A DNA stretch of 64,000 nt from Mucilaginibacter sabulilitoris (GTDB lineage Bacteria > Bacteroidota > Bacteroidia > Sphingobacteriales > Sphingobacteriaceae). The position numbers were made by a program, and so were the translations under genes. Positions 37,335 to 46,076 of the stretch are shown here, piece after piece (the stretch's first letter is position 1; every line of letters starts with the position of its first letter). The stretch lies in assembly GCF_034262375.1 (NCBI RefSeq), contig NZ_CP139558.1:2790001-2854000 (forward strand), in the 5' to 3' direction. Under the pieces are notes generated by a model. The model saw nothing but the letters and a program-made list of their open reading frames with translations, was not told where the DNA came from and ran no database searches.

Positions 37335-39737
37335 ATGATCAGGAATTACTTCAAAACCGCCGTCCGTACCCTTTTGAAAAACAAAGGCTTTACGGTATTA
37401 AATGTTTTAGGCTTATCTGTGGGCCTGGCAACCTGTTTACTCATTGTATTTTATGTGGTTGATGAATTAAGTTACGACCACTACAATACCAAAGCCGACC
37501 GGATATACCGTATAACGGAAGAGGTAAAACTGAACGGCCGCGAGGGCTCTTATGCCAGTACAGAAGCGCCGTTGCTCAACGCTTTAAAGGATTTTCCTGA
37601 AATAGAAAAATCAACAAGGTTAATGCCTACATCGGCCCTTTTTTGGTCGGCCCAGAAATATTCTGTAAAAAAAGGCAACGAAAATATACAGGAAAAGAAA
37701 ATAGTTTTTGCCGAGTCGGGTTTGTTTGACGTTTTTACATTGCCTATGATTGACGGAAACCCGGCGACCTCCTTAAACGAACCACATTCAGTCGTAATTA
37801 CCGAAAGTGCTGCCATGAAGTATTTTAAGAAGATAGATGTGGTAGGACAAACCTTAACATTTAATGATACCAGTACTTATAAGGTTACAGGCGTAATAAA
37901 AAATATCCCTTCACAATCGCATTTTAATTATGATTTCTTTCTGTCTTTTTCCTCCTTACCTGAAAGCCATGTTACCAGCTGGGGGTATAGTGGCATGCGT
38001 AACTATTTGCTACTGAAACCCGGCGCGAATATTAAAAAACTGGAGACTCAGATCCAGAAAATGTCAATTAAAAATTCCTATTCTCCATCGGCCTGGAACT
38101 CTGGCGATAATTATTTGAGGGTGGTCTTAAAACCATTGCTCGATATTCATTTACGGTCTGATAGTCAATATGAACTTAGTAAAAACGGCAATATTCAGTA
38201 TGTATACATATTTTCAGTTATTGCCATATTTATATTGCTTATAGCTTGTGTTAATTTCATGAACCTTTCTACCGCGCGCTCATCAAACCGTGCCCGTGAG
38301 GTTGGGGTACGCAAGGTACTGGGTTCTGCCCGTAAAAACCTCATTGCCCAGTTTTTGATGGAGTCGACATTGGTGACATTCGTTTCAACCGTCATAGCGG
38401 TAGTTTTGGCCTGGGCGTTAATGCCTTTGTTTAATCAAATGTCGGGGAAGGAACTCATTTTTTCCCTGCAATCCATCTCCTGGTTAATGCCTTCATTATT
38501 AGTTATCATCCTGGTTGTTGGTTTCGTGGCTGGCTCATATCCGGCTTTTTACTTGTCGGCATTTCAACCTATCGAAGTATTAAAGGGTAAATTGTCAACT
38601 GGTTTTAAGAGCAGTTTTCTCCGGAGTTTCCTGGTTGTATTCCAGTTTTCTATTTCCATTTTTCTGATTATCGGAACAATTGTTATTTATAACCAGCTTA
38701 ATTATATCCAAAATAAAAGCCTGGGTTTTGATCGTAACCAGGTGCTGATTATTAAAAATACTACTGCATTAGGTAAACAAGCCAACGTGTTAAAGCAGGA
38801 ATTGAAACAATTGCCGGGTGTGGTAAACACTACTATGACATCATATCTGCCAACAGGCGATGACCGGAATATCACCGGCTTATTTCCTGATCGTGTTATT
38901 GATATTAAAAAGGATATGCTTGCAGAATTTTGGTCTGTTGACGAAGATTATATCAGCACCATGGGCATAAAAATGGTTGCCGGTCGCAACTTTTCCAAAC
39001 AAATGGCAGCCGATACTGCGGCGATAATTGTTAATGAGGCTTTTGTTCATAAAATGGGAGTAAAGGATCCGCTTAACAAAACGGTTTACCGTGATACCTA
39101 TGGCATACAACCATTTCTTATTGTAGGGGTAATGAAAGATTTTAATTTCTCATCGTTGCGCGATAAGATAACACCGGTTGTTTTAACGTACGCGCCCGAT
39201 AATGGGGCTATCAGCGTACGCATACATACGGCCGACGTAAACGGTTTGATGGCGCAGATTGAGCAAAAATGGAAAAGCTTTTCGCCCAATCAGCAATTTG
39301 CCTATTCCTTTATGGACCAGGATTTTGATGCCACCTACCGGTCTGAGCAGCGAGTGGGACAAATATTTATTTCATTTAGTACCCTGGCCATTGTCATTGC
39401 CTGTTTGGGGTTGTTTGGTCTGGCCGCTTATGCCGCCGAGCAGCGTAATAAAGAGATTGGTATTCGTAAAGTTTTGGGCGCCAGTGTTTCGGCCATAGTG
39501 GGTATGTTATCCATGGATTTTATCAAGCTGGTGTTTATTTCTATACTCATAGCCTCACCACTTGCCTGGTATGCCATGCAAAAATGGCTGCAGGATTTTG
39601 CTTACCGGGTTAATATGCATTGGTGGACCTTGGCCACAGCCGGTTTGGTTGCCATATTTATAGCTTTCATAACCATCAGTTTTCAGTCGATAAAAGCAGC
39701 TTTATCAAATCCGGTAAAAAGTTTAAGGAGCGAATAA
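37335..39737 (+). CDS. ABC transporter permease, FtsX/MacB type
   Basis: An 800-residue permease with two MacB-type periplasmic domains each followed by an FtsX domain. Features: MIRNYFKTAVRTLLKNKGFTVLNVLGLSVGLATCLLIV (N-terminal helix), the RSSNRAREVGVRKVLGSARKNLIAQFLMES FtsX coupling loop near residue 320, a second RNKEIGIRKVLGASVSAIVGMLS loop near 710, and a final SIKAALSNPVKSLRSE. Such proteins are mechanotransmission-type exporters or peptide/lipoprotein handlers and are abundant in Sphingobacteriaceae. No ATPase gene is next to it. Followed by a DUF2807 gene 65 bases later. Confidence 0.9.
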   Translation: MIRNYFKTAVRTLLKNKGFTVLNVLGLSVGLATCLLIVFYVVDELSYDHYNTKADRIYRITEEVKLNGREGSYASTEAPLLNALKDFPEIEKSTRLMPTSALFWSAQKYSVKKGNENIQEKKIVFAESGLFDVFTLPMIDGNPATSLNEPHSVVITESAAMKYFKKIDVVGQTLTFNDTSTYKVTGVIKNIPSQSHFNYDFFLSFSSLPESHVTSWGYSGMRNYLLLKPGANIKKLETQIQKMSIKNSYSPSAWNSGDNYLRVVLKPLLDIHLRSDSQYELSKNGNIQYVYIFSVIAIFILLIACVNFMNLSTARSSNRAREVGVRKVLGSARKNLIAQFLMESTLVTFVSTVIAVVLAWALMPLFNQMSGKELIFSLQSISWLMPSLLVIILVVGFVAGSYPAFYLSAFQPIEVLKGKLSTGFKSSFLRSFLVVFQFSISIFLIIGTIVIYNQLNYIQNKSLGFDRNQVLIIKNTTALGKQANVLKQELKQLPGVVNTTMTSYLPTGDDRNITGLFPDRVIDIKKDMLAEFWSVDEDYISTMGIKMVAGRNFSKQMAADTAAIIVNEAFVHKMGVKDPLNKTVYRDTYGIQPFLIVGVMKDFNFSSLRDKITPVVLTYAPDNGAISVRIHTADVNGLMAQIEQKWKSFSPNQQFAYSFMDQDFDATYRSEQRVGQIFISFSTLAIVIACLGLFGLAAYAAEQRNKEIGIRKVLGASVSAIVGMLSMDFIKLVFISILIASPLAWYAMQKWLQDFAYRVNMHWWTLATAGLVAIFIAFITISFQSIKAALSNPVKSLRSE

Positions 39738-39802
39738 ATAGTTGTAATCCAATCTGTAACTATTTATCTTTAAATAGCGTCTTTTATTAAAACAATCGGA
39801 TT

Positions 39803-40501
39803 ATGAAAAGAAAAGTCTTTATTCTATTGGCATCGGCTATTTGCATGGTGACCTTAAATACGTTTGCTCAAAGCGGCCAAAGCAGATCGGTATCGGGTTT
39901 TACCAGTATTGAATCTGGTGGCCCCTTTAATGTGCATATTAAGATCAACGGAACGGAAAGTGTTCGGCTCGATATAGATGATGATGTGGTTAACGATGTA
40001 AGAACCGAGGTTGTCAACGGCTCGCTGCAAATAGGCTTTAAGAACCGCTTTTCGTTTCACCGTAATATTAAAAGGGGCGATATTTATATCACTGCGAAAT
40101 CTCTCAGCGCACTTTCAAACAGTGGTTCTGGTAATATGGAGCTTGATGGCGTTTTAAGTGGCAGCAGCGTTAAAGTGATACTAAGTGGATCAGGCAATAT
40201 CAGGGCTGCGCTTAAATCAAGCGCACTGGAAACCAGGATCAGCGGATCTGGCGGGATAGACCTGAAAGGCAGCACCGGCGATACCGAAGTTAGAATATCC
40301 GGTTCGGGAGAAGTAAATGCTAAAGACCTAACCGCCGAGACGGTGACCGCGAGCGTAACCGGATCTGGTGGTGTTAACATCCGGGCCAATAAAACGGTTT
40401 CTGCACGTATCACGGGTTCCGGAGGTGTGTCATACTCGGGCAGCGCCACCATCGCCGAAACAAGATATACCGGCTCGGGTAGGGTTAATAAAGTGGACTA
40501 A
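39803..40501 (+). CDS. Head GIN domain (DUF2807) exported protein
   Basis: A 232-residue secreted protein. After a signal peptide (MKRKVFILLASAICMVTLNTFAQ) it has a right-handed beta-helix-like repeat rich in GSG turns (NSGSGNMELDG, LSGSGNIRAAL, ISGSGGIDLKG, ISGSGEVNAKD, VTGSGGVNIRA, ITGSGGVSYSG). These are the DUF2807 repeats with a rough period of 20 residues. Likely an envelope adhesin or binding protein; function unknown. Lies behind the ABC permease, with a strong terminator after it. Confidence 0.88.
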   Translation: MKRKVFILLASAICMVTLNTFAQSGQSRSVSGFTSIESGGPFNVHIKINGTESVRLDIDDDVVNDVRTEVVNGSLQIGFKNRFSFHRNIKRGDIYITAKSLSALSNSGSGNMELDGVLSGSSVKVILSGSGNIRAALKSSALETRISGSGGIDLKGSTGDTEVRISGSGEVNAKDLTAETVTASVTGSGGVNIRANKTVSARITGSGGVSYSGSATIAETRYTGSGRVNKVD

Positions 40502-40525
40502 TGCATTATATTCAACCAATACACA

Positions 40526-40556
40526 AAAAAGCCTTCAGTACTTGAAGGCTTTTTTA
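40526..40556. terminator. Intrinsic terminator after DUF2807 gene
   Basis: An 8-bp stem AGCCTTCA with TGAAGGCT and a 5-base loop, flanked by a run of A before and a run of T after, so it may act in both directions. Confidence 0.88.
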
Positions 40557-40596
40557 TTTTTCTGTCGGAGGTATTCATAAGCTCAACCCTCGTCAA

Positions 40597-40723
40597 TCAG
40601 TGATCGTAACTGATAACCCGCGTAATTTTCCACTCGTTGTTTTTGTATTGCCACACGTGCAGAAATTTTAAAAGCCTTCCCGGCCTTAACCATTACAATT
40701 TTGTTTAATAATTGTAAGACCAA
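40597..40723 (-). pseudogene. SnoaL/DUF4440 (NTF2-like) C-terminal remnant
   Basis: On the minus strand one frame gives LLNKIVMVKAGKAFK and, after a one-base shift at a T/A run, another gives FLHVWQYKNNEWKITRVISYDH to a stop at 40597. This is the C-terminal strand pair of DUF4440/SnoaL-like proteins. The N-terminal part is absent. Confidence 0.6.
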
Positions 40724-40870
40724 TGATTACCAAAATCCAACATTAAGCTTTTAGGACATACGTAAAATTACGCATAAAATAAGGTGTTTTTACTAAACTG
40801 TAAATCAGTTAATTATGTATCTTTATTTTATATAATACAGGTTTTACCTCCTTATTAAATTATAAGCCTT

Positions 40871-41221
40871 ATGATGTTATTATACAGCCGCCTTAAAGGT
40901 CACTGCCGTAAACTCCTATTGGCATCGGCCATAACCCTTACATTAAACAGTTGTTATACCACCAGGGTTGCTACACAGGCCCAACCCGGCTCCGAGGTTT
41001 CAAGCCGAACCGTTAACTCCTTTTTCTGGGGAATAATCCAAAGTCCTAAAAGGGTGAACACACCAATTTGCGATTCGCTGAATGTTAACGGGCTGGCCGA
41101 GGTAACAGTGCGGAATAATTTTGGTTATTCGCTTATCACAGTTATTACGCTGGGGATCTGGAGCCCAACCCGCGTAGAGTGGAAATGCGGCAAGCCTTGC
41201 CAAAAAGTAGGAACCCTATAA
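40871..41221 (+). CDS. Bor-like small lipoprotein
   Basis: A 116-residue protein with a signal peptide and a lipobox before Cys (TLNSCYTTRV, about residue 28). The remainder resembles the Bor/Iss lipoprotein family: FFWGIIQSPKRVNTPIC, then LITVITLGIWSPTRVEWKC at the end. Bor proteins are surface lipoproteins best known from phage lambda lysogeny and serum resistance; homologues in Bacteroidota have no proven role. It lies 12 bases upstream of the FAD oxidase gene, so the two are probably co-transcribed. Confidence 0.7.
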   Translation: MMLLYSRLKGHCRKLLLASAITLTLNSCYTTRVATQAQPGSEVSSRTVNSFFWGIIQSPKRVNTPICDSLNVNGLAEVTVRNNFGYSLITVITLGIWSPTRVEWKCGKPCQKVGTL

Positions 41222-41233
41222 AATAAGCAGCAG

Positions 41234-42748
41234 ATGAAAGTAATTAAAACAGGAGATAAGACCTGGGAAAACCGGCATGAAATATTTGTAGAGGATATTA
41301 ATGACCTGTATGAGTTAGCCAATGAGGATAACCTGGATGCTATGGATGGGTATAACGACGCTACCAGCGGGCTGCAGCAAATTATAGCTGATGCCATAGC
41401 TGCCAATACACCGTTACGAGCGTTGGGTGCAGGCTGGTCATGGATGAGGATAGCAACCGTGAATAAGGGCATAATGCTTGATACCAAACCCCTTAATACC
41501 GTATTTGATATTACCGCTGCCAGTGTTTCGCCTGCATATTCGGGTGATCCGGCACACCTGATCTTTGCACAAAGTGGTAACGGTATATGGGAACTGAACA
41601 AACATTTAAGGCAAAAAGGTCAGTCATTAAAAACTTCGGGCGCCAGTAACGGCCAAACCATTGCCGGAGCTTTTAGTACAGGTACCCACGGTGCGGCGTT
41701 TGACTTTGGCGCCACGCAGGATTTTATTGTGGGTATTCATCTCATAGTAGGAACCAACAGGCATGTATGGCTCGAACGAAAATCGGTCCCGGTAGTTTCC
41801 CAAACCTTTATTGACCGGTTAAAAACAGAACTGATTCAGGACGATGATCTGTTTAATGCCGCACTTATTGGGTTTGGAAGCTTTGGTATTATTCATGGTG
41901 TAATGATTGAAACGGAAGACCTGTTTTTGCTGGAAACTTACCTGAGGAGAATGCCTTATGACGATTCGCTGAGGGCTATCATGAATACCCTTGATTTTAG
42001 CAATGCCAACCTGCCTTGTGGTAACGAACGTCCTTTCCATTTTTCGGTTTACCTTAATCCGTATGATATGGATAAGGGCGCGTATGTCACTACCATGTAT
42101 AAACGTCCTTATGCCGATGGATACCAGCCACCGGTTGAAAATGTGAACGGAATTGGTCCGGGAGATGATGCGCCAACCTTTATTGGTGCGGTAACGGAGG
42201 CTGTACCCGCTTTGGTTCCGCTAATGGTTAACAAAGTGCTTGGGGCCAGTATAACGCCTTATGAAAAGCAGTTTGGTACCCTGGGAGAAATTTTTAATAA
42301 TACCACGCTGCGTGGTAAGTTGTTAAGTGCGGCTGTGGGCATTCCTCTTGAGCAGGTTACCCGGGTGGCCGACCTGATGCTGGAGATAAATGACACCATC
42401 GGGCCGTTTACTGGCTTGTTTTCATTCAGGTTTGTGAAGCAAACTAAGGCGACGCTGGGCTTTACCCGCTTTGAGCACACCTGTGTAATGGAGCTGGATG
42501 GAGCTTTCTCTGATCGTACTTATGCTTATTACACTAAAGTTTGGCAAAAACTGGAGGATGAACAAATTCCTTTCACTTTTCATTGGGGTAAGGTAAATGA
42601 ATTATCTCCCGAAAGATTAGCAAATATGTATGGTCCTGCAGTTGATTCGTGGATAGCGGCCCGCAACAAACTGCTCGATGCGGATAGTATGCGTGTTTTT
42701 ACCAATCCAATTATACAACAATGGGGCTTAGACAAAGTGATCGTTTAA
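41234..42748 (+). CDS. FAD-binding oxidoreductase (FAD_binding_4, aldonolactone-oxidase-like)
   Basis: A 504-residue flavoprotein of the vanillyl-alcohol/aldonolactone oxidase superfamily. The FAD domain is seen as LRALGAGWSWMRIATVNKG, the P-loop-like GASNGQTIAGAFSTGTHGAA (about residues 136-155) and FGSFGIIHGVMIETED. The C-terminal end has the ALO-type FHWGKVNELSPERLANMYG segment. It lacks a signal peptide and its substrate is unknown. Flanked by a Bor-like lipoprotein gene upstream and a secreted unknown protein downstream, all closely spaced. Confidence 0.85.
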   Translation: MKVIKTGDKTWENRHEIFVEDINDLYELANEDNLDAMDGYNDATSGLQQIIADAIAANTPLRALGAGWSWMRIATVNKGIMLDTKPLNTVFDITAASVSPAYSGDPAHLIFAQSGNGIWELNKHLRQKGQSLKTSGASNGQTIAGAFSTGTHGAAFDFGATQDFIVGIHLIVGTNRHVWLERKSVPVVSQTFIDRLKTELIQDDDLFNAALIGFGSFGIIHGVMIETEDLFLLETYLRRMPYDDSLRAIMNTLDFSNANLPCGNERPFHFSVYLNPYDMDKGAYVTTMYKRPYADGYQPPVENVNGIGPGDDAPTFIGAVTEAVPALVPLMVNKVLGASITPYEKQFGTLGEIFNNTTLRGKLLSAAVGIPLEQVTRVADLMLEINDTIGPFTGLFSFRFVKQTKATLGFTRFEHTCVMELDGAFSDRTYAYYTKVWQKLEDEQIPFTFHWGKVNELSPERLANMYGPAVDSWIAARNKLLDADSMRVFTNPIIQQWGLDKVIV

Positions 42749-42771
42749 GAGCTACAAAAACGCATTTAACA

Positions 42772-44103
42772 ATGGTGTTCTCGTATTGCCTGATGAGGTT
42801 GTGGATCGTAGCTGTGTTGAGTTTTGCAACCCTGTTAAGCCGGGCACAAACACCCGATCAGATCATCACTCAATTAAGAGAGGTAAACAATAAGGTTACC
42901 AGTGCACCTTGTAACAGCGGGGAAGGTATGCTCATATCAAACAAGGCGATGAATATTTTCTTATCAAACAAGATAAGTTCTTATCTTTCAGATGGTACCG
43001 ATCTGTCACTATATAAAAATTATGTGAATCTGAACGCGTCCGAAGGCCGTCTTTCTATCAGTCATAATTTTCATCAGCCAGTTGATTCCGACGATTATGT
43101 AAGGGGCTTTATAGTTATCAGTGCAAGGGTAAATGTTGCCAATACATATGCCGCACGCTTCTCCAATAAATACTTTAATAACCAGCTGGGGTTTACGCTG
43201 CAAAAAACGTGGATGGGTAAGCCAGTTACCCGTTATAACTCATGCGGTACTCAGAAACAGGCTATGGATGCTAAGAGGGCCATACTATTACATAGTCTTG
43301 AAACAGAACTGAAAAGGAAAGCCGCAGATTATGAACTTGCGCTGGACGCTGTTAATCAAACAGAAATACCGGGACAGGATATCGGCACAGCCAAAAACAC
43401 ACTACGGCGTGACTTTTACGCAGCGCTTCGCGCAGAATACTTCCGGAAATTTTCAGAAGCTCAGTCAGACCTACTGGTAGAAACCGATAATTACAGCCTG
43501 ATAACCGACAACTGGACAACATTTGGTGTTTATTTGTCGGTGATACCACAAAAGTTTCAGGTAAGTACCGAACCCAATACTACAATTACCCAGCGGCATA
43601 ATTACCCGGCCGAAGTTTTTTTAAGTCATACCCGCTTTTTTGAAAGCCCAAAGGTTGGGCGAGTTTTTTTCACGCTAAGCGGTAAGGGCTTTATTAACAA
43701 CGCTGTGCAAAGTGGCGCCCTTTACCAGGCAGATGTAAGCGGCCCAACGACTATTAATAACGAAACAGATGTGATAGCGGTTAATAAAGGCAATCGTTTT
43801 ATTGGCAGTTACAGGAACTTTTTTACGCCGGTAGTGGCAGGTAAATTAGTATATATTCCGGGTAATTCGCATGTGGGCGTGAGCTTCCGAATGGAGAAAA
43901 ATTTTGGCAGTTATCATGCGCTTAATTCCATAATAGGGGTACCCATTGTTTTGATTGACAGGAGAGGGGTACCGGCTATTAACTTTGAATGCCAGCTGTT
44001 ACTTTCAGATATGGGCAATTCTACTATTACAAATCAGCTTCCCGGCAACAAAACATCCGTAGGATTAACCGTTGGCATCCCATTCAGCAAAATTGTTTAT
44101 TAG
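42772..44103 (+). CDS. Exported protein of unknown function, 443 residues
   Basis: The ATG at 42772 is preferred over 42721 because it opens a signal peptide (MVFSYCLMRLWIVAVLSFATLLSRAQ) and avoids overlap with the FAD oxidase gene, leaving a 23-base gap. The N-terminal half includes TPDQIITQLREVNNK and Lys/Arg-rich helices; the C-terminal half looks like an all-beta envelope protein (for example LVYIPGNSHVGVSFRMEKNFG and TSVGLTVGIPFSKIVY). No family is recognised. Probably secreted or in the envelope, and co-transcribed with the flavoprotein. Confidence 0.75.
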   Translation: MVFSYCLMRLWIVAVLSFATLLSRAQTPDQIITQLREVNNKVTSAPCNSGEGMLISNKAMNIFLSNKISSYLSDGTDLSLYKNYVNLNASEGRLSISHNFHQPVDSDDYVRGFIVISARVNVANTYAARFSNKYFNNQLGFTLQKTWMGKPVTRYNSCGTQKQAMDAKRAILLHSLETELKRKAADYELALDAVNQTEIPGQDIGTAKNTLRRDFYAALRAEYFRKFSEAQSDLLVETDNYSLITDNWTTFGVYLSVIPQKFQVSTEPNTTITQRHNYPAEVFLSHTRFFESPKVGRVFFTLSGKGFINNAVQSGALYQADVSGPTTINNETDVIAVNKGNRFIGSYRNFFTPVVAGKLVYIPGNSHVGVSFRMEKNFGSYHALNSIIGVPIVLIDRRGVPAINFECQLLLSDMGNSTITNQLPGNKTSVGLTVGIPFSKIVY

Positions 44104-44112
44104 GGGTTGATT

Positions 44113-45015
44113 TTATGGGATCAGCAACTTGTGAAAAGCGGTACTATCGCCTTTAAAAATATTAAAGTCAACCTTTTGACTAATGCCGTTTATGCGGGCC
44201 TTATCCGAGTGTTGCCAAAACTGCCAGTTGGTTTTACTACTTATATTTAATACGGGTTGATAATAATGGGCTATCCATAAGGTATAATCATCAAAATATC
44301 CCTGCAGATAGTCCTGGTAAAAGCTGATATTGGTATAAATAATAGGTTTTACCCCGGTTTTATTTTCTATATACGTAACAAAAGAGGATAACTGCTCGCG
44401 CATTTTGGCAGGCGAAGTTTTATAAAGCTGCTCCACATCAACCACCATGGGCAAATCGCCTTTTTCAACTTTTACGGTTTGCAAAAAGAACCGGGCCTGC
44501 CACAGGCCGCTTTTATGTGGCAAAAAAAAATGATATGCTCCGCAGATAATACCGGCCTTGGGTGCCTCGCGCCAATTACGTTGAAAGTAGGGGTCCATGC
44601 TTAAAACGCCCTCGGTAGCTTTTATAAAGGCAAAAGTGATATGCACCCCATCGTCATTCATAGCCTTTACCTTTTGCCAGTTTATCTTACCCTGATAGGA
44701 CGAAACATCAATACCGTGAATAGTATAGCCCGATGGGATACGTACGTTAAAGTTTTTATATGTGCGGTATTTGGTATCCTGACCGATGTCTAAAATCCAG
44801 CGCCAGGTTGCGCTAAAGCTTCTTAACACATACCCATAATAAAAAGGCGAAAGCAGTATCAGCAATAAACCGGCAATAGCAATTCTCCAGTAAACAGCAG
44901 TGGTTTGCTCCTTTTTCTTTTGAGCTGCGGTTTTTCTTTTAGCGGGTGCTTTTGCTTTTTGCGGCACTTTATCTTTTTTAGCAGGTACAGGTGGTTTTTT
45001 AACAGGAGGCGGCAC
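44113..45015 (-). CDS. GH25 lysozyme-type muramidase, membrane-anchored
   Basis: A 300-residue protein. A basic Lys/Pro/Ala-rich cytoplasmic tail (residues 1-40) precedes one membrane helix (IAIAGLLLILLSPFYYGYV), then the GH25 domain: IHGIDVSSYQGKINW (catalytic-face Asp), AFIKATEG, GAYHFFLPHKSG, the VVDVE catalytic DxE motif and YTNISFYQDYLQG. It would cleave peptidoglycan in the periplasm. The start is a GTG lying 5 bases after a TAAGTTTG promoter box, so a leaderless message is possible. Convergent with the preceding gene, only 9 bases apart. Confidence 0.9.
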   Translation of the reverse strand: MPPPVKKPPVPAKKDKVPQKAKAPAKRKTAAQKKKEQTTAVYWRIAIAGLLLILLSPFYYGYVLRSFSATWRWILDIGQDTKYRTYKNFNVRIPSGYTIHGIDVSSYQGKINWQKVKAMNDDGVHITFAFIKATEGVLSMDPYFQRNWREAPKAGIICGAYHFFLPHKSGLWQARFFLQTVKVEKGDLPMVVDVEQLYKTSPAKMREQLSSFVTYIENKTGVKPIIYTNISFYQDYLQGYFDDYTLWIAHYYQPVLNISSKTNWQFWQHSDKARINGISQKVDFNIFKGDSTAFHKLLIP

Positions 45016-45019
45016 GGCA

Positions 45020-45027
45020 CAAACTTA
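45020..45027 (-). promoter_or_regulatory. -7 promoter box (TAAGTTTG) abutting the GTG start
   Basis: Minus-strand TAnnTTTG match whose last base is 5 bases before the GTG at 45015. Fits the near-leaderless pattern seen at several other genes in this window. No -33 box confirmed. Confidence 0.4.
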
Positions 45028-45058
45028 CAAAATTGCAGGTATGCATCTGCAATTGGGG

Positions 45059-45451
45059 TTATAATATATTATGAGGATTGTTTTTAAAATGGGTTATTTT
45101 TAACTGAAACATCTGCGCCATTTTCCCTGCCCGCCACTTGGCTTCGTCCGCTTTGTCACCGGTAAATAAGTCATCAACAGTAGCAGAAAATAAGTTGAGC
45201 CAGGTATCAAAATGTTCAGCATCAACCGGTAGCTGTGCATGAGGTGGAAAAGGGGCGCCGTTATAGGTATACTCTTCCAGCAAAACGGTTTGCCAAAAAC
45301 GGTACATTTTTTCCAGATGCGGAAGCCAATGCCCGCCTAAACGCTCATTAAAAATGGGAGCCAACAGGTGGTTAATAGCTACTTTATTGTAAAAAGTATC
45401 TACCAGCAACTTAATGTCGTCCAGAGTGGATATGTCTTGTTTATGGCCCAT
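45059..45451 (-). CDS. Truncated haemoglobin, group III-like
   Basis: A 130-residue globin. The group III pattern is seen as FYNKVAINHLLAPIFNERL, LEKMYRFWQTVLLEE, then HAQLPVDAEHFDTWLNLF with the His residues of the haem pocket, and the final KMAQMFQLKI helix. Trunc-globins bind oxygen or nitric oxide in the cytoplasm. It is monocistronic and divergent from the MarR-MFS-isochorismatase operon, sharing a 165-base intergenic region. Confidence 0.9.
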   Translation of the reverse strand: MGHKQDISTLDDIKLLVDTFYNKVAINHLLAPIFNERLGGHWLPHLEKMYRFWQTVLLEEYTYNGAPFPPHAQLPVDAEHFDTWLNLFSATVDDLFTGDKADEAKWRAGKMAQMFQLKITHFKNNPHNIL

Positions 45452-45572
45452 GTTTATCTTTTACAAAGTTGGGGCTTTTAAATGGTATTTATTTAATGAC
45501 TGCGTAATTTTTAAGAATAGGGGGTGATATAAGGTTATCCTTAAAATGACATTCTGTTAATAATGATCTCCG

Positions 45573-45602
45573 TATATTTGTAAGGTAAACTTACAAGTTT
45601 AC
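45573..45602 (+). promoter_or_regulatory. Promoter with overlapping palindromic operator upstream of MarR
   Basis: TATATTTG at 45573-45580 (a TAnnTTTG -7 box) is followed by the perfect palindrome GTAAACTT-AC-AAGTTTAC at 45585-45602, at the expected start of transcription. The 18-base inverted repeat is what a MarR dimer binds, so autorepression of the operon is the simplest reading. Confidence 0.65.
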
Positions 45603-45616
45603 TTGATTATTTAACA

Positions 45617-46048
45617 ATGGAAAAAGATATCCTATTGGCTTCAGAGCTCCGTACCGTAGTAACCAGACTAATTAAAAAATTGCGCAAACAGTCGTCAATG
45701 GCGAGTCAGTTATCGCTTACAGAACGGTCGACGGTAGCTTTGTTAGATCAGCATGGCGAATTGCTGCCCAATGAACTTGCCGCTATGGAGAAGATCACCA
45801 CGCAAAGCATGTCGCAAATACTCAATAAGCTGTTATTGCTCGGGTTTATAAACCGGCGCATATCTGAAATTGATAAGCGCAAGGCCATCATCAGTCTGTC
45901 AGATGCCGGCCGGGCCGTGTTATACCAAGTGCGTAACGAGCGCGACGAGTGGCTGAATAAAGCATTGGACGCTACCTGCACAGCAGAAGAAAAAGTACTG
46001 CTTAAAAAAGCTATAGGACCTTTAACCAAATTAGTTGATTTTGATTGA
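45617..46048 (+). CDS. MarR-family transcriptional regulator
   Basis: A 143-residue winged-helix regulator: LSLTERSTVALLDQHGELLPNELAAMEKITTQSMSQILNKLLLLGFINRR (helix-turn-helix), wing segment EIDKRKAIISLSDAGRAVL. It is the first gene of an operon with an MFS exporter (28 bases downstream) and an isochorismatase-like hydrolase, and has a palindromic site overlapping its promoter. Probably a ligand-relieved repressor of the exporter. Ligand unknown. Confidence 0.9.
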   Translation: MEKDILLASELRTVVTRLIKKLRKQSSMASQLSLTERSTVALLDQHGELLPNELAAMEKITTQSMSQILNKLLLLGFINRRISEIDKRKAIISLSDAGRAVLYQVRNERDEWLNKALDATCTAEEKVLLKKAIGPLTKLVDFD

Positions 46049-46076
46049 ACCCCGCCACAGGAGGGGAAGATAAGTA

